Assembly (NCBI RefSeq): GCF_000337555.1
Contig: NZ_AOIO01000028.1
Span: 1-59,969, forward strand
Length of the DNA stretch: 59,969 bases
Origin: Natrialba asiatica DSM 12278
GTDB taxonomy: Archaea > Halobacteriota > Halobacteria > Halobacteriales > Natrialbaceae
Direction: 5' to 3'
Each line of letters starts with the position of its first letter. Position 1 is the stretch's first letter. Below the pieces are notes generated by a model. That model did not search any database. It had not been told where the DNA came from and saw only the letters and a program-made list of their open reading frames with translations. Of the stretch, positions 8,606-16,861 are shown piece after piece. The translations under genes were made by a program, and so were the position numbers.

Positions 8606-9499
8606 GTGTGTACACTGACGCTCGCCTGGCAGGTCTTCGACGACGCACCGGTCGCCGTCGCCGCGAACCGTGACGAAGCTCTCGACCGCGACTCGCGTCC
8701 GCCCGAGCTATACGGCGAGGACCCGCTCGTCGTCGCCCCGCGGGACGCCGATGCCGGCGGCACCTGGCTCGGCTACAACGAGTTCGGCGTCGCCGCCGGC
8801 ATCACGAACAAGTGGACCGACGCCGACCTCGCCGGCGACCGCTCGCGGGGGCTTCTCGTCGCGGACGTCCTCGAGGCGCGCTCCGTCTCGGACGCAACCG
8901 CGATCGTCGAGGCGCGCTCCGTCTCGGACGCAACCGCGATCGTCGAGGACGCGACGGCCGCCGACGAGTACGAGGGCTTCTCGCTCGTCATCGCCGACGC
9001 GGCCACGGCCGTCTGCTACCAGTGGGACGGCGACCTCTCCGTCACCGAGTTCGACCCGGGCGTTCACGTCGTGGTTAACGTCGCCGTCGACGACGACGTC
9101 GATCTGCCGTCGAGTCGACCCGATGTCGGACGAACGCAGGCCGACAATGCACGGCGCGTTCGCGCTGCACTCGCCGCCGACGCGGACGAATCCGTCACCG
9201 AGTGGCTCACCCGCGCCGGCACCGTCCTCGGCGATCACGAGTTCGGCGTCTGCGTTCACGGGGACGGGTACGGGACGCGGTCGTCCTCGCTGCTGGCGGT
9301 CGGGCCGGGGTCAGCAGCGCCGGAGCGGCCGCCCGAAGCGACCTATCGGTTCGCCGATGGGCCGCCCTGCGAAACGCCGTACAGACCGGTCGAACTCGGG
9401 CGGGAAGACGACGGGAATGACGGCGATACGGAGCGAGTCGCCGCGCTCACAGCGGCGCCCGCGTCAGCGTTCGGAACGACGACTCATCGAAACGAATGA
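8606..9499 (+). CDS. NRDE-family (TANGO2-like) protein
   Basis: 297 residues from GTG 8606. The N-terminus MCTLTLAWQVF followed by VAANRDEALDRDS is the diagnostic NRDE motif with the N-terminal Cys2 expected of Ntn-hydrolase-like TANGO2 proteins; later GGTWLGYNEFGVAAGITN is also typical. This fixes the start even though the reading frame is open to 8246. The enzyme activity of the family is not settled. Odd feature: the segment EARSVSDATAIV is present twice in tandem, encoded by an exact 36-base duplication at 8873-8944, which keeps the frame. It starts about 90 bases after the zinc-ribbon gene. Confidence 0.88.
   Translation: MCTLTLAWQVFDDAPVAVAANRDEALDRDSRPPELYGEDPLVVAPRDADAGGTWLGYNEFGVAAGITNKWTDADLAGDRSRGLLVADVLEARSVSDATAIVEARSVSDATAIVEDATAADEYEGFSLVIADAATAVCYQWDGDLSVTEFDPGVHVVVNVAVDDDVDLPSSRPDVGRTQADNARRVRAALAADADESVTEWLTRAGTVLGDHEFGVCVHGDGYGTRSSSLLAVGPGSAAPERPPEATYRFADGPPCETPYRPVELGREDDGNDGDTERVAALTAAPASAFGTTTHRNE
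8873..8944 (+). repeat. exact 36-base in-frame tandem duplication inside the NRDE gene
   Basis: Bases 8873-8908 and 8909-8944 are identical. Each encodes EARSVSDATAIV. The absence of any third-position differences indicates a recent duplication. It adds one 12-residue turn in what would be a helical region before DATAADEYEGFSLVIAD. Confidence 0.97.
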
Positions 9500-9520
9500 C
9501 ACTGGCGTCGAAGGGCACAT

Positions 9521-9527
9521 TTAAGCG
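9521..9527 (+). promoter_or_regulatory. TATA-like box ahead of the short ORF and HTH gene
   Basis: The sequence ATTTAAG is centred about 26 bases before the ATG at 9550. That puts the expected transcription start at the ATG of the 18-codon ORF rather than at the regulator's own GTG. Confidence 0.55.
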
Positions 9528-9549
9528 GCTCCCTGCCTCTCATACGCAC

Positions 9550-9606
9550 ATGGACGCACACCTGCCTGTCGCGACGAGCACGGATACGAAGTGGTGGTCG
9601 CCGTGA
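9550..9606 (+). CDS. 18-residue upstream ORF coupled to the HTH regulator
   Basis: ATG 9550 opens an 18-codon frame (MDAHLPVATSTDTKWWSP) ending in TGA at 9604-9606, overlapping the GTG of the next gene by two bases (GTGA). The TATA-like box 26 bases upstream predicts a leaderless mRNA starting exactly here. It may be a leader peptide that loads ribosomes onto the regulator, or the true N-terminus if a one-base frameshift (biological or sequencing) joins the frames. The paired Trp near the end are notable but no attenuator structure was seen. Confidence 0.4.
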   Translation: MDAHLPVATSTDTKWWSP

Positions 9607-9953
9607 GCGTCTCTGCAGCCGAAGCAGAACTCTCCGAGGACGAATACGCCGGTCTGGAACTCGTTCGCGAAACCGGCGGTATCCACCAAAGCGACTTCTG
9701 GAAGGAACTCGACGTCTCCTCGCGCAAGGGCAGTCGGATCGTCGAGTCGCTCGTCGAATACGAACTCGTCGACCGGGAGGACACGGTCTACAACGGGCAC
9801 AACACCTACTACATCACGCCGACCGCTCGCGATCTGGATTTCACGCTCCTGATGGCCGGGGACATGCTCTCGCCGTTCATCGGTGAGGAGGAGGTCGATC
9901 CCAACAGCGATGCGTTCTCGCAGTGGATCATGAACCTCGCGTACGAGGAATAG
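9603..9953 (+). CDS. winged-helix transcriptional regulator (MarR-like)
   Basis: About 116 residues from GTG 9603 (a GTG at 9591 is an alternative). The segment AGLELVRETGGIHQSDFWKELDVSSRKGSRIVESLVE is a helix-turn-helix with recognition helix RKGSRIVESL, followed by the wing VDREDTVYNGHNTYYITPTA. The acidic C-terminal third (DMLSPFIGEEEVDP, QWIMNLAYEE) may mediate dimerisation. It is a conserved type of small DNA-binding protein in haloarchaea; the target is unknown. It is convergent with gatA, whose end lies 108 bases downstream. Confidence 0.7.
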   Translation: MSVSAAEAELSEDEYAGLELVRETGGIHQSDFWKELDVSSRKGSRIVESLVEYELVDREDTVYNGHNTYYITPTARDLDFTLLMAGDMLSPFIGEEEVDPNSDAFSQWIMNLAYEE

Positions 9954-10061
9954 ATCGAATAGAGCGGCCGCCGCTTCGATTTTACGGAACGGCCGATCGG
10001 GTGCGTGAGACGCCAAATTGACAACGAAAAGCTCCGGCCCCGGCTCACCTCCGTTGCTCGA

Positions 10062-11351
10062 TTATTCGAGCGCGCTTGCGGCCCGGATGAGCCGTTCCTC
10101 GCCGAAGGACGGGCCGACGAGTTGCAGGCCGACGGGGAGGCCGTCGACATCGCTTTCGCCGGCCGGAACCGAAATCGCGGGCAGATCCGCGAGGTTCACG
10201 GGAACGGTATTCGCGTCTGCAAGATACATCTGCAGCGGGTCATCCAGGCTTTCGCCCTGTTCGAACGGCGTGACCGGCATCGTCGGCGAGGCGAGCACGT
10301 CGGCTTCGGAAAGCGCCTCGTCGAAGTCCTGTTTGACCCACGCACGGGCGTCCTGCGCTTTTTTGTAGTACTTGTCGTGGTAGCCGGCCGAGAGCGCGTA
10401 CGTCCCGAGGAGAATTCGGCGCTTGACCTCGTCGCCGAAGCCCTCCCTGCGGACCGCCGAGAAGGTCTCGTTCCAGTTGCCGTCGGCGTCGGTGGCGGGT
10501 CCGTACCGAACGCCGTCGAAACGGGCGAGATTGGACGAGGCTTCGGACATCGCGATCACGTAGTAGGCCTCGACGGCGTGCTCGACGGACGGTAGCGAGA
10601 CTTCGTGATACTCCGCGCCCTGGGCCTCGAGTTCAGCGATGGCGTCCCAGAAGGTGTCGACGACGCCGTCGTCCGCGCCCTCGACCAGTTCGGTGGGGAC
10701 GCCGATCGTAAGGCCGTCGACGTCGCCGGTTGCGGCGTCGGCGTAGCGTTCGCCCTCGAGTTCGGCTTCTCGAGTCGTCGCGTCTCGTTCGTCCGGTCCT
10801 GCGATGACGTCGAGCAGCGCGGCGGCGTCTTCGACGGTCTCGCCGAAGGGGCCGATCTGCTCTAGGCTGTTGCCGTAGGCGACGAGGCCGTAGCGCGAGA
10901 CGAGGCCGTAAGTCGGCTTGATCCCGACGACGCCGCAGAACGCGGCCGGACAGCGGATCGAGCCGCCCGTATCGGAGCCGAGCGCGAGTTCGGCTTCGCC
11001 GGCGGCGACGGCGGCGGCTGAGCCGCCGGAGGAGCCGCCGGGAACGTGGCCCGGCGCGGCGGGGTTGTCGGTCGGACCGAAGGCCGAGGTCTCGGTGGTC
11101 GTACCCATGCCGAACTCGTCCATGTTGGTCTTGCCGACGATGGTCGCGCCGGCGTCTTTGAGCCGGGAAACGACCGTGGCGTCGTAGGGCGGGACGTAGT
11201 CCTCGAGCATTGCCGACCCGCAGGTCGTCCTGACGCCCTCGGTTGAGATGTTGTCTTTGATGGCGACCGTGCGGCCGGCGAGCGGGCCGTCTGCGTCGGT
11301 GTCGGTATCGCCGTCGATTCGCTCGTCAGTGATGAAGATGGTATCAGCCAT
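10062..11351 (-). CDS. gatA: Asp-tRNA(Asn)/Glu-tRNA(Gln) amidotransferase subunit A
   Basis: 429-residue amidase-signature enzyme that releases ammonia from glutamine for GatCAB. Catalytic triad elements are visible: Lys in VAIKDNISTEGVRTTCGS, the serine-rich GGSSGGSAAAVAAGEA, and GSDTGGSIRCPAAFCGVVG with cis-Ser and nucleophile Ser. C-terminal PTMPVTPFEQGE and LADLPAISVPAG are also family-typical. Twelve bases separate it from gatC upstream on the same strand, so gatC-gatA form an operon; gatB is not in the window. It is convergent with the HTH gene. Confidence 0.96.
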   Translation of the reverse strand: MADTIFITDERIDGDTDTDADGPLAGRTVAIKDNISTEGVRTTCGSAMLEDYVPPYDATVVSRLKDAGATIVGKTNMDEFGMGTTTETSAFGPTDNPAAPGHVPGGSSGGSAAAVAAGEAELALGSDTGGSIRCPAAFCGVVGIKPTYGLVSRYGLVAYGNSLEQIGPFGETVEDAAALLDVIAGPDERDATTREAELEGERYADAATGDVDGLTIGVPTELVEGADDGVVDTFWDAIAELEAQGAEYHEVSLPSVEHAVEAYYVIAMSEASSNLARFDGVRYGPATDADGNWNETFSAVRREGFGDEVKRRILLGTYALSAGYHDKYYKKAQDARAWVKQDFDEALSEADVLASPTMPVTPFEQGESLDDPLQMYLADANTVPVNLADLPAISVPAGESDVDGLPVGLQLVGPSFGEERLIRAASALE

Positions 11352-11363
11352 TGGGAGCGTCGA

Positions 11364-11648
11364 TCAGGAGACGTTCGGCCCCTTGAAGAAGCCGTCCTCG
11401 GTCTCGGGTGCGTTCTGGAGTGCCGCCTCGCGGTCTAAGGAGTCACGTTCCTCGTCGGGGCGCATGACGTTCGTGAGGTCGGCCTCGCGCTCGACTTCCG
11501 GAACCTCGTCTAAGGTCTCGAAGTACTCGAGGATGTCCGCGAACTGGCCGGTAAACGCCTCGACCTCGTCGGCTTCGAGATCGACGCGAGCCAGGTCCGC
11601 AACGTGGCGGACAGCCTCGGGATCGACGGTGTCGGCGTCGTCGCTCAT
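11364..11648 (-). CDS. gatC: Asp-tRNA(Asn)/Glu-tRNA(Gln) amidotransferase subunit C
   Basis: 94 residues from ATG at 11648; a longer open frame to 11735 has non-coding-looking sequence. The motif VRHVADLARVDLEADEVEAF and the central FADILEYFETLDEVP are GatC hallmarks, with the C-terminal LTNVMRPDEER and GFFKGPNV that contacts GatA. GatC stabilises GatA in the heterotrimer. First gene of the gatCA operon; divergent from TFB across a 239-base region that holds promoters for both. Confidence 0.95.
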   Translation of the reverse strand: MSDDADTVDPEAVRHVADLARVDLEADEVEAFTGQFADILEYFETLDEVPEVEREADLTNVMRPDEERDSLDREAALQNAPETEDGFFKGPNVS

Positions 11649-11813
11649 ACGTGTCCGAACCGCCCTGCAGGGAGTAAGCGTTTCGATTACAACTGTCGCG
11701 GCCGCCGGTGCAGTCGAGTTCACTACGCCTGCCATCGCGCGGTTCGGATATCATAGATCGTAGCGAACGAATTACTCGCTCGGACGCGCGTTCACTACCT
11801 GTACGATCACAGT

Positions 11814-11820
11814 CTTTAAG
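11814..11820 (+). promoter_or_regulatory. TATA-like box of the TFB gene
   Basis: CTTTAAG at 11814-11820 is a good haloarchaeal TATA-like element. It predicts a start near 11842-11845 and a 5' untranslated leader of about 45 bases before ATG 11888. A second weaker AT stretch (TTATAC, 11833-11838) is also possible. Confidence 0.45.
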
Positions 11821-11887
11821 TTTCCGACAGCCGTTATACTGGCTACGAGAGAGCGTTTTCAGCGACGGTTCGATCGGATTCATTACA

Positions 11888-12913
11888 ATGACTGATTCCA
11901 GCATTCGAACTCGCAGCGACGAGCGGCGTCAGACCGAGCGAGTGGGCTCCGGTGAACGGACGAGTCAGCCGGCAGAACGCGAGCAGGACGAACAAGAACA
12001 AGAACAGGAATACGAGCACGAACAGTGTCCGGAGTGCGGTGGTCGCCTCGTCTCCGACGCCGAGCACGCCGAAACCGTCTGTACGGACTGCGGACTCGTC
12101 GTTCAGGAAGGAGAGATCGACCGCGGCCCGGAGTGGCGGGCGTTCGATGCCGCAGAGAAGGACGAAAAGTCTCGCGTCGGTGCCCCGACGACGAACATGA
12201 TGCACGATCAGGGGCTCTCGACCAACATCGGCTGGCAGGACAAGGACGCCTACGGCCGCTCGCTATCGAACCGCCAGCGCCAGAAGATGCAGCGGCTGCG
12301 AACCTGGAACGAGCGCTTTCGCACCCGCGACTCCAAGGAGCGCAACCTCAAACAGGCGCTCGGCGAAATCGACCGCATGGCAAGCGCGCTCGGTCTTCCC
12401 GAGAACGTTCGGGAGACGGCGTCGGTCATCTACCGACGCGCACTCGAAGAGGACTTGCTCCCCGGTCGCTCGATCGAGGGCGTCTCGACCGCGTCACTGT
12501 ACGCCTCGGCTCGGCAGGCCGGGACCCCGCGAAGCCTCGACGAAATCGCCGGCGTCAGCCGCGTCGAGAAGGACGAGATCGCCCGCACCTACCGCTACGT
12601 CATTCGCGAACTCGGGCTCGAGGTCCAGCCCGCCGATCCGGTGAGCTACGTCCCCCGGTTCGCGAGCGATCTCGAACTCTCCGACGAGACCGAACGCCGC
12701 GCCAGGACCCTTCTCGAGACGGCGAAGGAGTCGGGTATCCACAGCGGCAAGTCGCCGGTCGGTCTCGCCGCCGCAGCCGTCTACGCCGGCGCGCTGTTGA
12801 CCAACGAGAAAGTAACTCAGAACGACGTCAGCGAGGTCGCGAGCATCTCCGAAGTGACGATCCGCAACCGCTATCACGAGTTGCTGGAGGTCGACGGCGG
12901 CGCGCCGGCGTAG
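11888..12913 (+). CDS. tfb: transcription initiation factor TFB
   Basis: 341 residues from ATG 11888. After a Gln/Glu-rich N-terminal tail, the zinc ribbon is CPECGGRL...CTDCGLVV, then the B-finger/linker (GPEWRAFDAAEKDEKSRVG) and two cyclin-like repeats: IDRMASALGLPENVRETASV and the second beginning with PRFASDLELSDET. TFB binds the BRE and TATA-bound TBP and recruits RNA polymerase. Haloarchaea have several TFB paralogues with different targets; which one this is cannot be told from sequence alone. Divergent from gatCA. Confidence 0.96.
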   Translation: MTDSSIRTRSDERRQTERVGSGERTSQPAEREQDEQEQEQEYEHEQCPECGGRLVSDAEHAETVCTDCGLVVQEGEIDRGPEWRAFDAAEKDEKSRVGAPTTNMMHDQGLSTNIGWQDKDAYGRSLSNRQRQKMQRLRTWNERFRTRDSKERNLKQALGEIDRMASALGLPENVRETASVIYRRALEEDLLPGRSIEGVSTASLYASARQAGTPRSLDEIAGVSRVEKDEIARTYRYVIRELGLEVQPADPVSYVPRFASDLELSDETERRARTLLETAKESGIHSGKSPVGLAAAAVYAGALLTNEKVTQNDVSEVASISEVTIRNRYHELLEVDGGAPA

Positions 12914-13048
12914 GGGCTCGCCGATTCCCGTCGTCAAGCCGTTCAATGTGTTATTTACCGGTCGCCATCGCGGGCCCACGACGACCGTTGCGAGTTCGGG
13001 ACGCGCTAATAAGTGCATACTCAAGCGGGTTGTCGTGCTGGTGCAGGT

Positions 13049-13174
13049 ATGGAGTGCGATAACTGCCGGGCGAACGACGTTGCATACACCCTTACGACGC
13101 ACGTCGCCGGGGCGGCGGACGAACAGGTCGACTTACACTTCTGTTCGACGGAGTGTCTGCGCGTCTGGACGTAG
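13049..13174 (+). CDS. small zinc-finger protein (41 aa)
   Basis: A 41-residue protein with a CDNC pair at the start, then HFCSTECLRVW at the end: a C-x2-C...C-x3-C arrangement resembling treble-clef or MYM/TRASH-type zinc knuckles seen in small haloarchaeal proteins. A TATA-like TAATAAG (13007-13013) lies about 40 bases upstream. Too short for the usual gene length limit; the reading frame, charge and Cys spacing support it being real. Function unknown. Confidence 0.65.
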   Translation: MECDNCRANDVAYTLTTHVAGAADEQVDLHFCSTECLRVWT

Positions 13175-13269
13175 CGCTGGTGGCGGCTATTCAGCGTGGT
13201 CGCGCCGCAGTCTACGCGACGAGTTCGTGTTGGCTGACATTCAACTAGTCCCGCGTGAATGCTCTCCGT

Positions 13270-14193
13270 ATGGCACGCACCGACAGTCCCCCGCCCGCGA
13301 CCGACGCGTCGGCCCTCCCGTCAGTCGCCGTCGAATCGACGACGCGCGACCTTCCGAACGTTCGCTTGCACGCCGTCGTCGGTGGAAACCCGGACGGGCC
13401 GCTCGTCGTCCTGTTACACGGTTTTCCCGAGTTCTGGTACGGCTGGCGACACCAACTCGAGGCGCTGCTGGATGCGGGCTACCGGGTCGTCGTTCCCGAC
13501 CAGCGCGGGTACAATCGCAGCGAGAAACCGACCGACGTCGGCGCGTACCGGCTGCGATACCTGACGCGGGATATCGTCGATCTCATCCGCGCCGAGGGCC
13601 GCGAGGCGGCGTCCGTCGTCGGCCACGACTGGGGCGGAATCGTCGCGTGGGACCTCGCGACGCGCTACCCCGACGTCGTCGACCGGCTCGTCGCCGTCAA
13701 CGCGCCGCATCCGGCCGCGTTCCAGCGCGTCCTTCGCTCGACGCCCGAGCAGGCGGGGCGAAGCTGGTACGCGTTCGCGTTCCAACTCCCCTGGATCCCC
13801 GAACGGTTCCTCGAAGCCGGCGAGTTCAGTCCGCTCGAACGGATGCTTCGAGGCACTGCCCCGCCGGGGACGTTCTCGGCGTCGGAACTGGCACGCTACC
13901 GTCGCGCCTGGAGCCAGACCGGTGCACTCACAGGCATGCTCAACTGGTATCGTGCGAGCGGCCGCTACCCGCCGATCCGAGCGCGCGTCGGGACTCGGGA
14001 CGCCCTCGTCGACGCGCCGACCCTCGTCGTCTGGGGCGACGGCGATGTCGCGCTGGTTCCTGAACTCGCCCACGAGAGCGTCGGCGTGTGCGCACAGGGG
14101 AGACTCAAGCTCTATTCCGGAACCAGTCACTGGGTTCTCCAGGAGGAACCTGCGAGACTCACTGCGGACGTTCGGTCGCACCTCCCGCTGTGA
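13270..14193 (+). CDS. alpha/beta hydrolase, epoxide hydrolase-like
   Basis: 307 residues from ATG 13270 (a GTG at 13255 adds five residues). Motifs of the epoxide hydrolase/haloalkane dehalogenase group: oxyanion segment HGFPEFWYGWRHQLE, PDQRGYNRSEKP, nucleophile elbow VGHDWGGIVAW with Asp as nucleophile, a cap region rich in Trp and Pro, acid-loop VVWGDGDVALVPE, and catalytic His in SGTSHWVLQEEP. Asp in the elbow favours an epoxide or C-halogen substrate over an ester. No signal peptide. It stands between unrelated genes, so the substrate is open. Confidence 0.85.
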   Translation: MARTDSPPPATDASALPSVAVESTTRDLPNVRLHAVVGGNPDGPLVVLLHGFPEFWYGWRHQLEALLDAGYRVVVPDQRGYNRSEKPTDVGAYRLRYLTRDIVDLIRAEGREAASVVGHDWGGIVAWDLATRYPDVVDRLVAVNAPHPAAFQRVLRSTPEQAGRSWYAFAFQLPWIPERFLEAGEFSPLERMLRGTAPPGTFSASELARYRRAWSQTGALTGMLNWYRASGRYPPIRARVGTRDALVDAPTLVVWGDGDVALVPELAHESVGVCAQGRLKLYSGTSHWVLQEEPARLTADVRSHLPL

Positions 14194-14318
14194 CTCCACG
14201 ACCGCGACATCGGTGCTGAACGCCGTTCGACTGCCCGTCTCGAGCGACGATTCCCACGGAATAGGAACGCACCGAACCTATTCGTTCGTCTCCTTCCAAC
14301 CATCGTGTACCGATTGCC

Positions 14319-14987
14319 ATGGCGCAGGCGACACTCACCCTCACGTTGCCAGACCACGTCTGGATTCAGCAGGTATCGGCGGCGCATCCGAATACCACGT
14401 TTCGAGTTCTTGCCGCCGTTCCCGACGCGGAGACGGGGTTCGCACTCGTCCGTCTCTCCGGCCCATCGGTCGAGCACGCGCTGCAGGACATGAACTCCCA
14501 CCCGCAGCTCACCGAACTCACGCTCACCCAGCGCAGCGATGGCGAGGCAACCGTCCACTTCGAAACGACCGAGCCACTGCTGTTGTTCTCGTCTCGCGAC
14601 GCCGGCATGCCCATCGAACTCCCCGTCGCGATCCAGGACGGCCGCGCCACCGTCACGGTCACCGGCTCGCGCGACCGGCTCGCTGAACTCGCCGAACGGT
14701 TCGACCACCTCGGGCTCCAGTACCAGATCGACACCGTCAGCGAACAACTCCACGAGAGTCAACTCCTCTCGGACCGCCAGCTCGAAGTCCTCGTCACCGC
14801 CGTCAGGGAGGGTTACTACGACACGCCCCGGCGGTGCTCGCTGACGGATCTGGCCGACCACCTCGGTATCGCCAAGTCGACCTGCAGCGAGACGCTCCAC
14901 CGCGCCGAGGAAGCGATCATCAAACGGTTCGTGGACCAGATCCCCGAGACGACGGCCGACGAGTCACTCGAAGAGCAGTTCGCCTGA
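14319..14987 (+). CDS. HTH_10 (bacterio-opsin activator type) transcriptional regulator
   Basis: 222 residues. The C-terminal part (about 145-210) is the HTH_10 domain: LLSDRQLEVLVTAVREGYYD, then LTDLADHLGIAKSTCSETLH and a terminal amphipathic helix RAEEAIIKRFV. Residues 1-140 form the sensor-like region usual for this family (LTLPDHVWIQQVSAAHPNT start). Such proteins often regulate the adjacent redox or membrane operon in haloarchaea. The iron-sulfur/NrfD operon begins 236 bases downstream on the same strand, making it a reasonable target candidate, by position only. Confidence 0.88.
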   Translation: MAQATLTLTLPDHVWIQQVSAAHPNTTFRVLAAVPDAETGFALVRLSGPSVEHALQDMNSHPQLTELTLTQRSDGEATVHFETTEPLLLFSSRDAGMPIELPVAIQDGRATVTVTGSRDRLAELAERFDHLGLQYQIDTVSEQLHESQLLSDRQLEVLVTAVREGYYDTPRRCSLTDLADHLGIAKSTCSETLHRAEEAIIKRFVDQIPETTADESLEEQFA

Positions 14988-15047
14988 AACTGACGGATGG
15001 GATTTGTCCGACGAGAGAGGAGTTCGCGCGTCCGTTCTCCGTACTGA

Positions 15048-15054
15048 CTTATAT
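15048..15054 (+). promoter_or_regulatory. TATA-like box of the iron-sulfur/NrfD operon
   Basis: CTTATAT is followed by the short palindrome CGAATATGTTCG (15058-15069). The predicted start near 15078 leaves a leader of about 145 bases. That leader holds a 23-codon frame at 15148-15219 (TAA ends four bases before ATG 15224). The palindrome overlapping the promoter could be an operator. Confidence 0.4.
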
Positions 15055-15223
15055 GTGCGAATATGTTCGCCCCAATTCTCACGACGTGGAAATCGGCTCG
15101 ACGGTTCATCGGGCTCAAGTTGTGAGTGCGCTGTAGAGGAACCGCAAATGAACGTATTCAAGTGGGTGCCGTTGCGTACTCACGTCATGACTGGAACCGC
15201 ATGTCAAGAGGTGTTCTAAGCAG

Positions 15224-16861
15224 ATGAGTACGGACGATGAATCGTTCCACCCGCTCGGCCAAGAGTGGGAGGATGAACTCGAGACGATGCTCGACGATAC
15301 CGAGTACGATAGCGACCTCGGTATGGAGATGGCCAAGGACGCGATGCGCGTCACCAAGGGCGAGCTGTCGGAAGCCGACTTCCACGAGAAATATCACGAG
15401 GACGTGATGGATGAGTTCGGCGTCGACGACCGCCCGACGGAGGAAGCTTACGAGGAAGCCAAGAAGAACGCCGGCGGCTTCGCCGAGATGCTCAAGAGCT
15501 TCGACGGCGACGGCGACGAGAGTCGCCGCGACGTGATGAAGAAGATGGGCGTCGGCGCGGCGGCCGTCGGTCTCGGTGCCTGGGGGACCGCTGAAGGCGG
15601 TCAGCCGAACGTCGCCGACGAGTCGGGAGGACACTCAAGCGAAGCCCACCGGGAAGGCGACACCCAGTGGGGCATGGCGATCGACCTCGAACGCTGTGAC
15701 GGCTGTCTCTCCTGTGTCGTGGCATGCGGCGAGGAGAACAACCTCGACCAGGGCGTCAACTGGATGTACGTCCTCGACTACGAGGACGCCGGTGCGGACA
15801 CGAGCCGCAACCGTCTCGTCCGGCCGTGTCAGCACTGTACCGACGCGCCGTGTGAGAAGGTCTGTCCGACGACGGCCCGCCACACGCGGGACAAGGACGG
15901 CCTCGTGCTGACCGACTACGACGTCTGTATCGGCTGCCGGTACTGTCAGGTCGCCTGTCCCTACGGGGTCAACTACTTCCAGTGGGACGAACCGGACGTC
16001 TCCACCGAGGAGATCGCAGAGGCGAACGATGGCGAAGGCGATATGATGGTCGACGATCGCGGTCGATGGGTCGACAGTCGCTCGCCGCGCGGAACGATGA
16101 GCAAGTGTACCATGTGCCCGTCCCGCCAGGACGGGTTCAGTGGCGAGGAGAAGGTCGGTACCTCCGCCTGCGAGGACGCCTGTCCGCCGGACGCGATCCA
16201 GTTCGGCAACATGCGCGACGAGAACAGCGACCCGCAGCGGTACATCGAGAACCCGAGCCGCGGTCGCGCGCTCCGCGATCTCGGTGATAAGGAGACGACG
16301 GCACCGTCGCTTAACGCCATCGAGGAAGATATCGCGGATGCCGACGCCGATCTCGCCTCCGTTCTCGAAGCCTCCGAAGACCTCGACGAGGAGACGCTCC
16401 GGACGATGAAGGCCATCGAGATCGTCACCGAGGACTTCGGCGAGGGCGATGCCGACTCCGTCGACTACGAGGTGCACATCAGCGACATCTTCGATCTCCT
16501 CGAAGAACACGGGCTCGACCTCGACAGTCAGGAGGTCCTCGTTGAACTCGATCTCGCCGACGAACCCGACGAGGGTGAGGAGTTCGACGGTGCAGACGAA
16601 GGCGATGCCCAGGACGCAATCGACGACTACGACGGGCGTCCGTCCTCGAGTTTCAAGCTGCTCGAAGACGTTGGGACCAACCCGAACGTCGTGTACTTCG
16701 GGAACGAACCCGGTCCGAACGCCGAGCAGGTCGAGGGCCCAAGCGCCTATGCAGACATATCATACGAGCGCGCCGACGGATCCGAGCCGAACCTCGTCGA
16801 CAACCGCAAGGAGGAAGTCCTCGACGAGGGCACCGTCGGTGACGCCGGGGTGAGTTTATGA
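15224..16861 (+). CDS. 4Fe-4S electron-transfer protein (PsrB/DmsB-like) with N-terminal extension and internal Tat motif
   Basis: 545 residues. Residues 1-98 are an acidic helical domain. A twin-arginine stretch then follows at residues 101-102 (ESRRDVMKKMGVGAAAVGL), so the Tat-like signal is internal. Four cysteine groups fit four 4Fe-4S clusters: C158/161/164/168, C202/205/210/214, C235/238/241/245, and C295/298 with C316/320, as in PsrB/DmsB/NrfC. Residues 330-545 are a long acidic extension. It would pass electrons between a quinol-linked NrfD subunit, encoded by the next gene (overlap of four bases, ATGA), and a catalytic subunit. No molybdopterin oxidoreductase is present in the window. 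Confidence 0.88.
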   Translation: MSTDDESFHPLGQEWEDELETMLDDTEYDSDLGMEMAKDAMRVTKGELSEADFHEKYHEDVMDEFGVDDRPTEEAYEEAKKNAGGFAEMLKSFDGDGDESRRDVMKKMGVGAAAVGLGAWGTAEGGQPNVADESGGHSSEAHREGDTQWGMAIDLERCDGCLSCVVACGEENNLDQGVNWMYVLDYEDAGADTSRNRLVRPCQHCTDAPCEKVCPTTARHTRDKDGLVLTDYDVCIGCRYCQVACPYGVNYFQWDEPDVSTEEIAEANDGEGDMMVDDRGRWVDSRSPRGTMSKCTMCPSRQDGFSGEEKVGTSACEDACPPDAIQFGNMRDENSDPQRYIENPSRGRALRDLGDKETTAPSLNAIEEDIADADADLASVLEASEDLDEETLRTMKAIEIVTEDFGEGDADSVDYEVHISDIFDLLEEHGLDLDSQEVLVELDLADEPDEGEEFDGADEGDAQDAIDDYDGRPSSSFKLLEDVGTNPNVVYFGNEPGPNAEQVEGPSAYADISYERADGSEPNLVDNRKEEVLDEGTVGDAGVSL

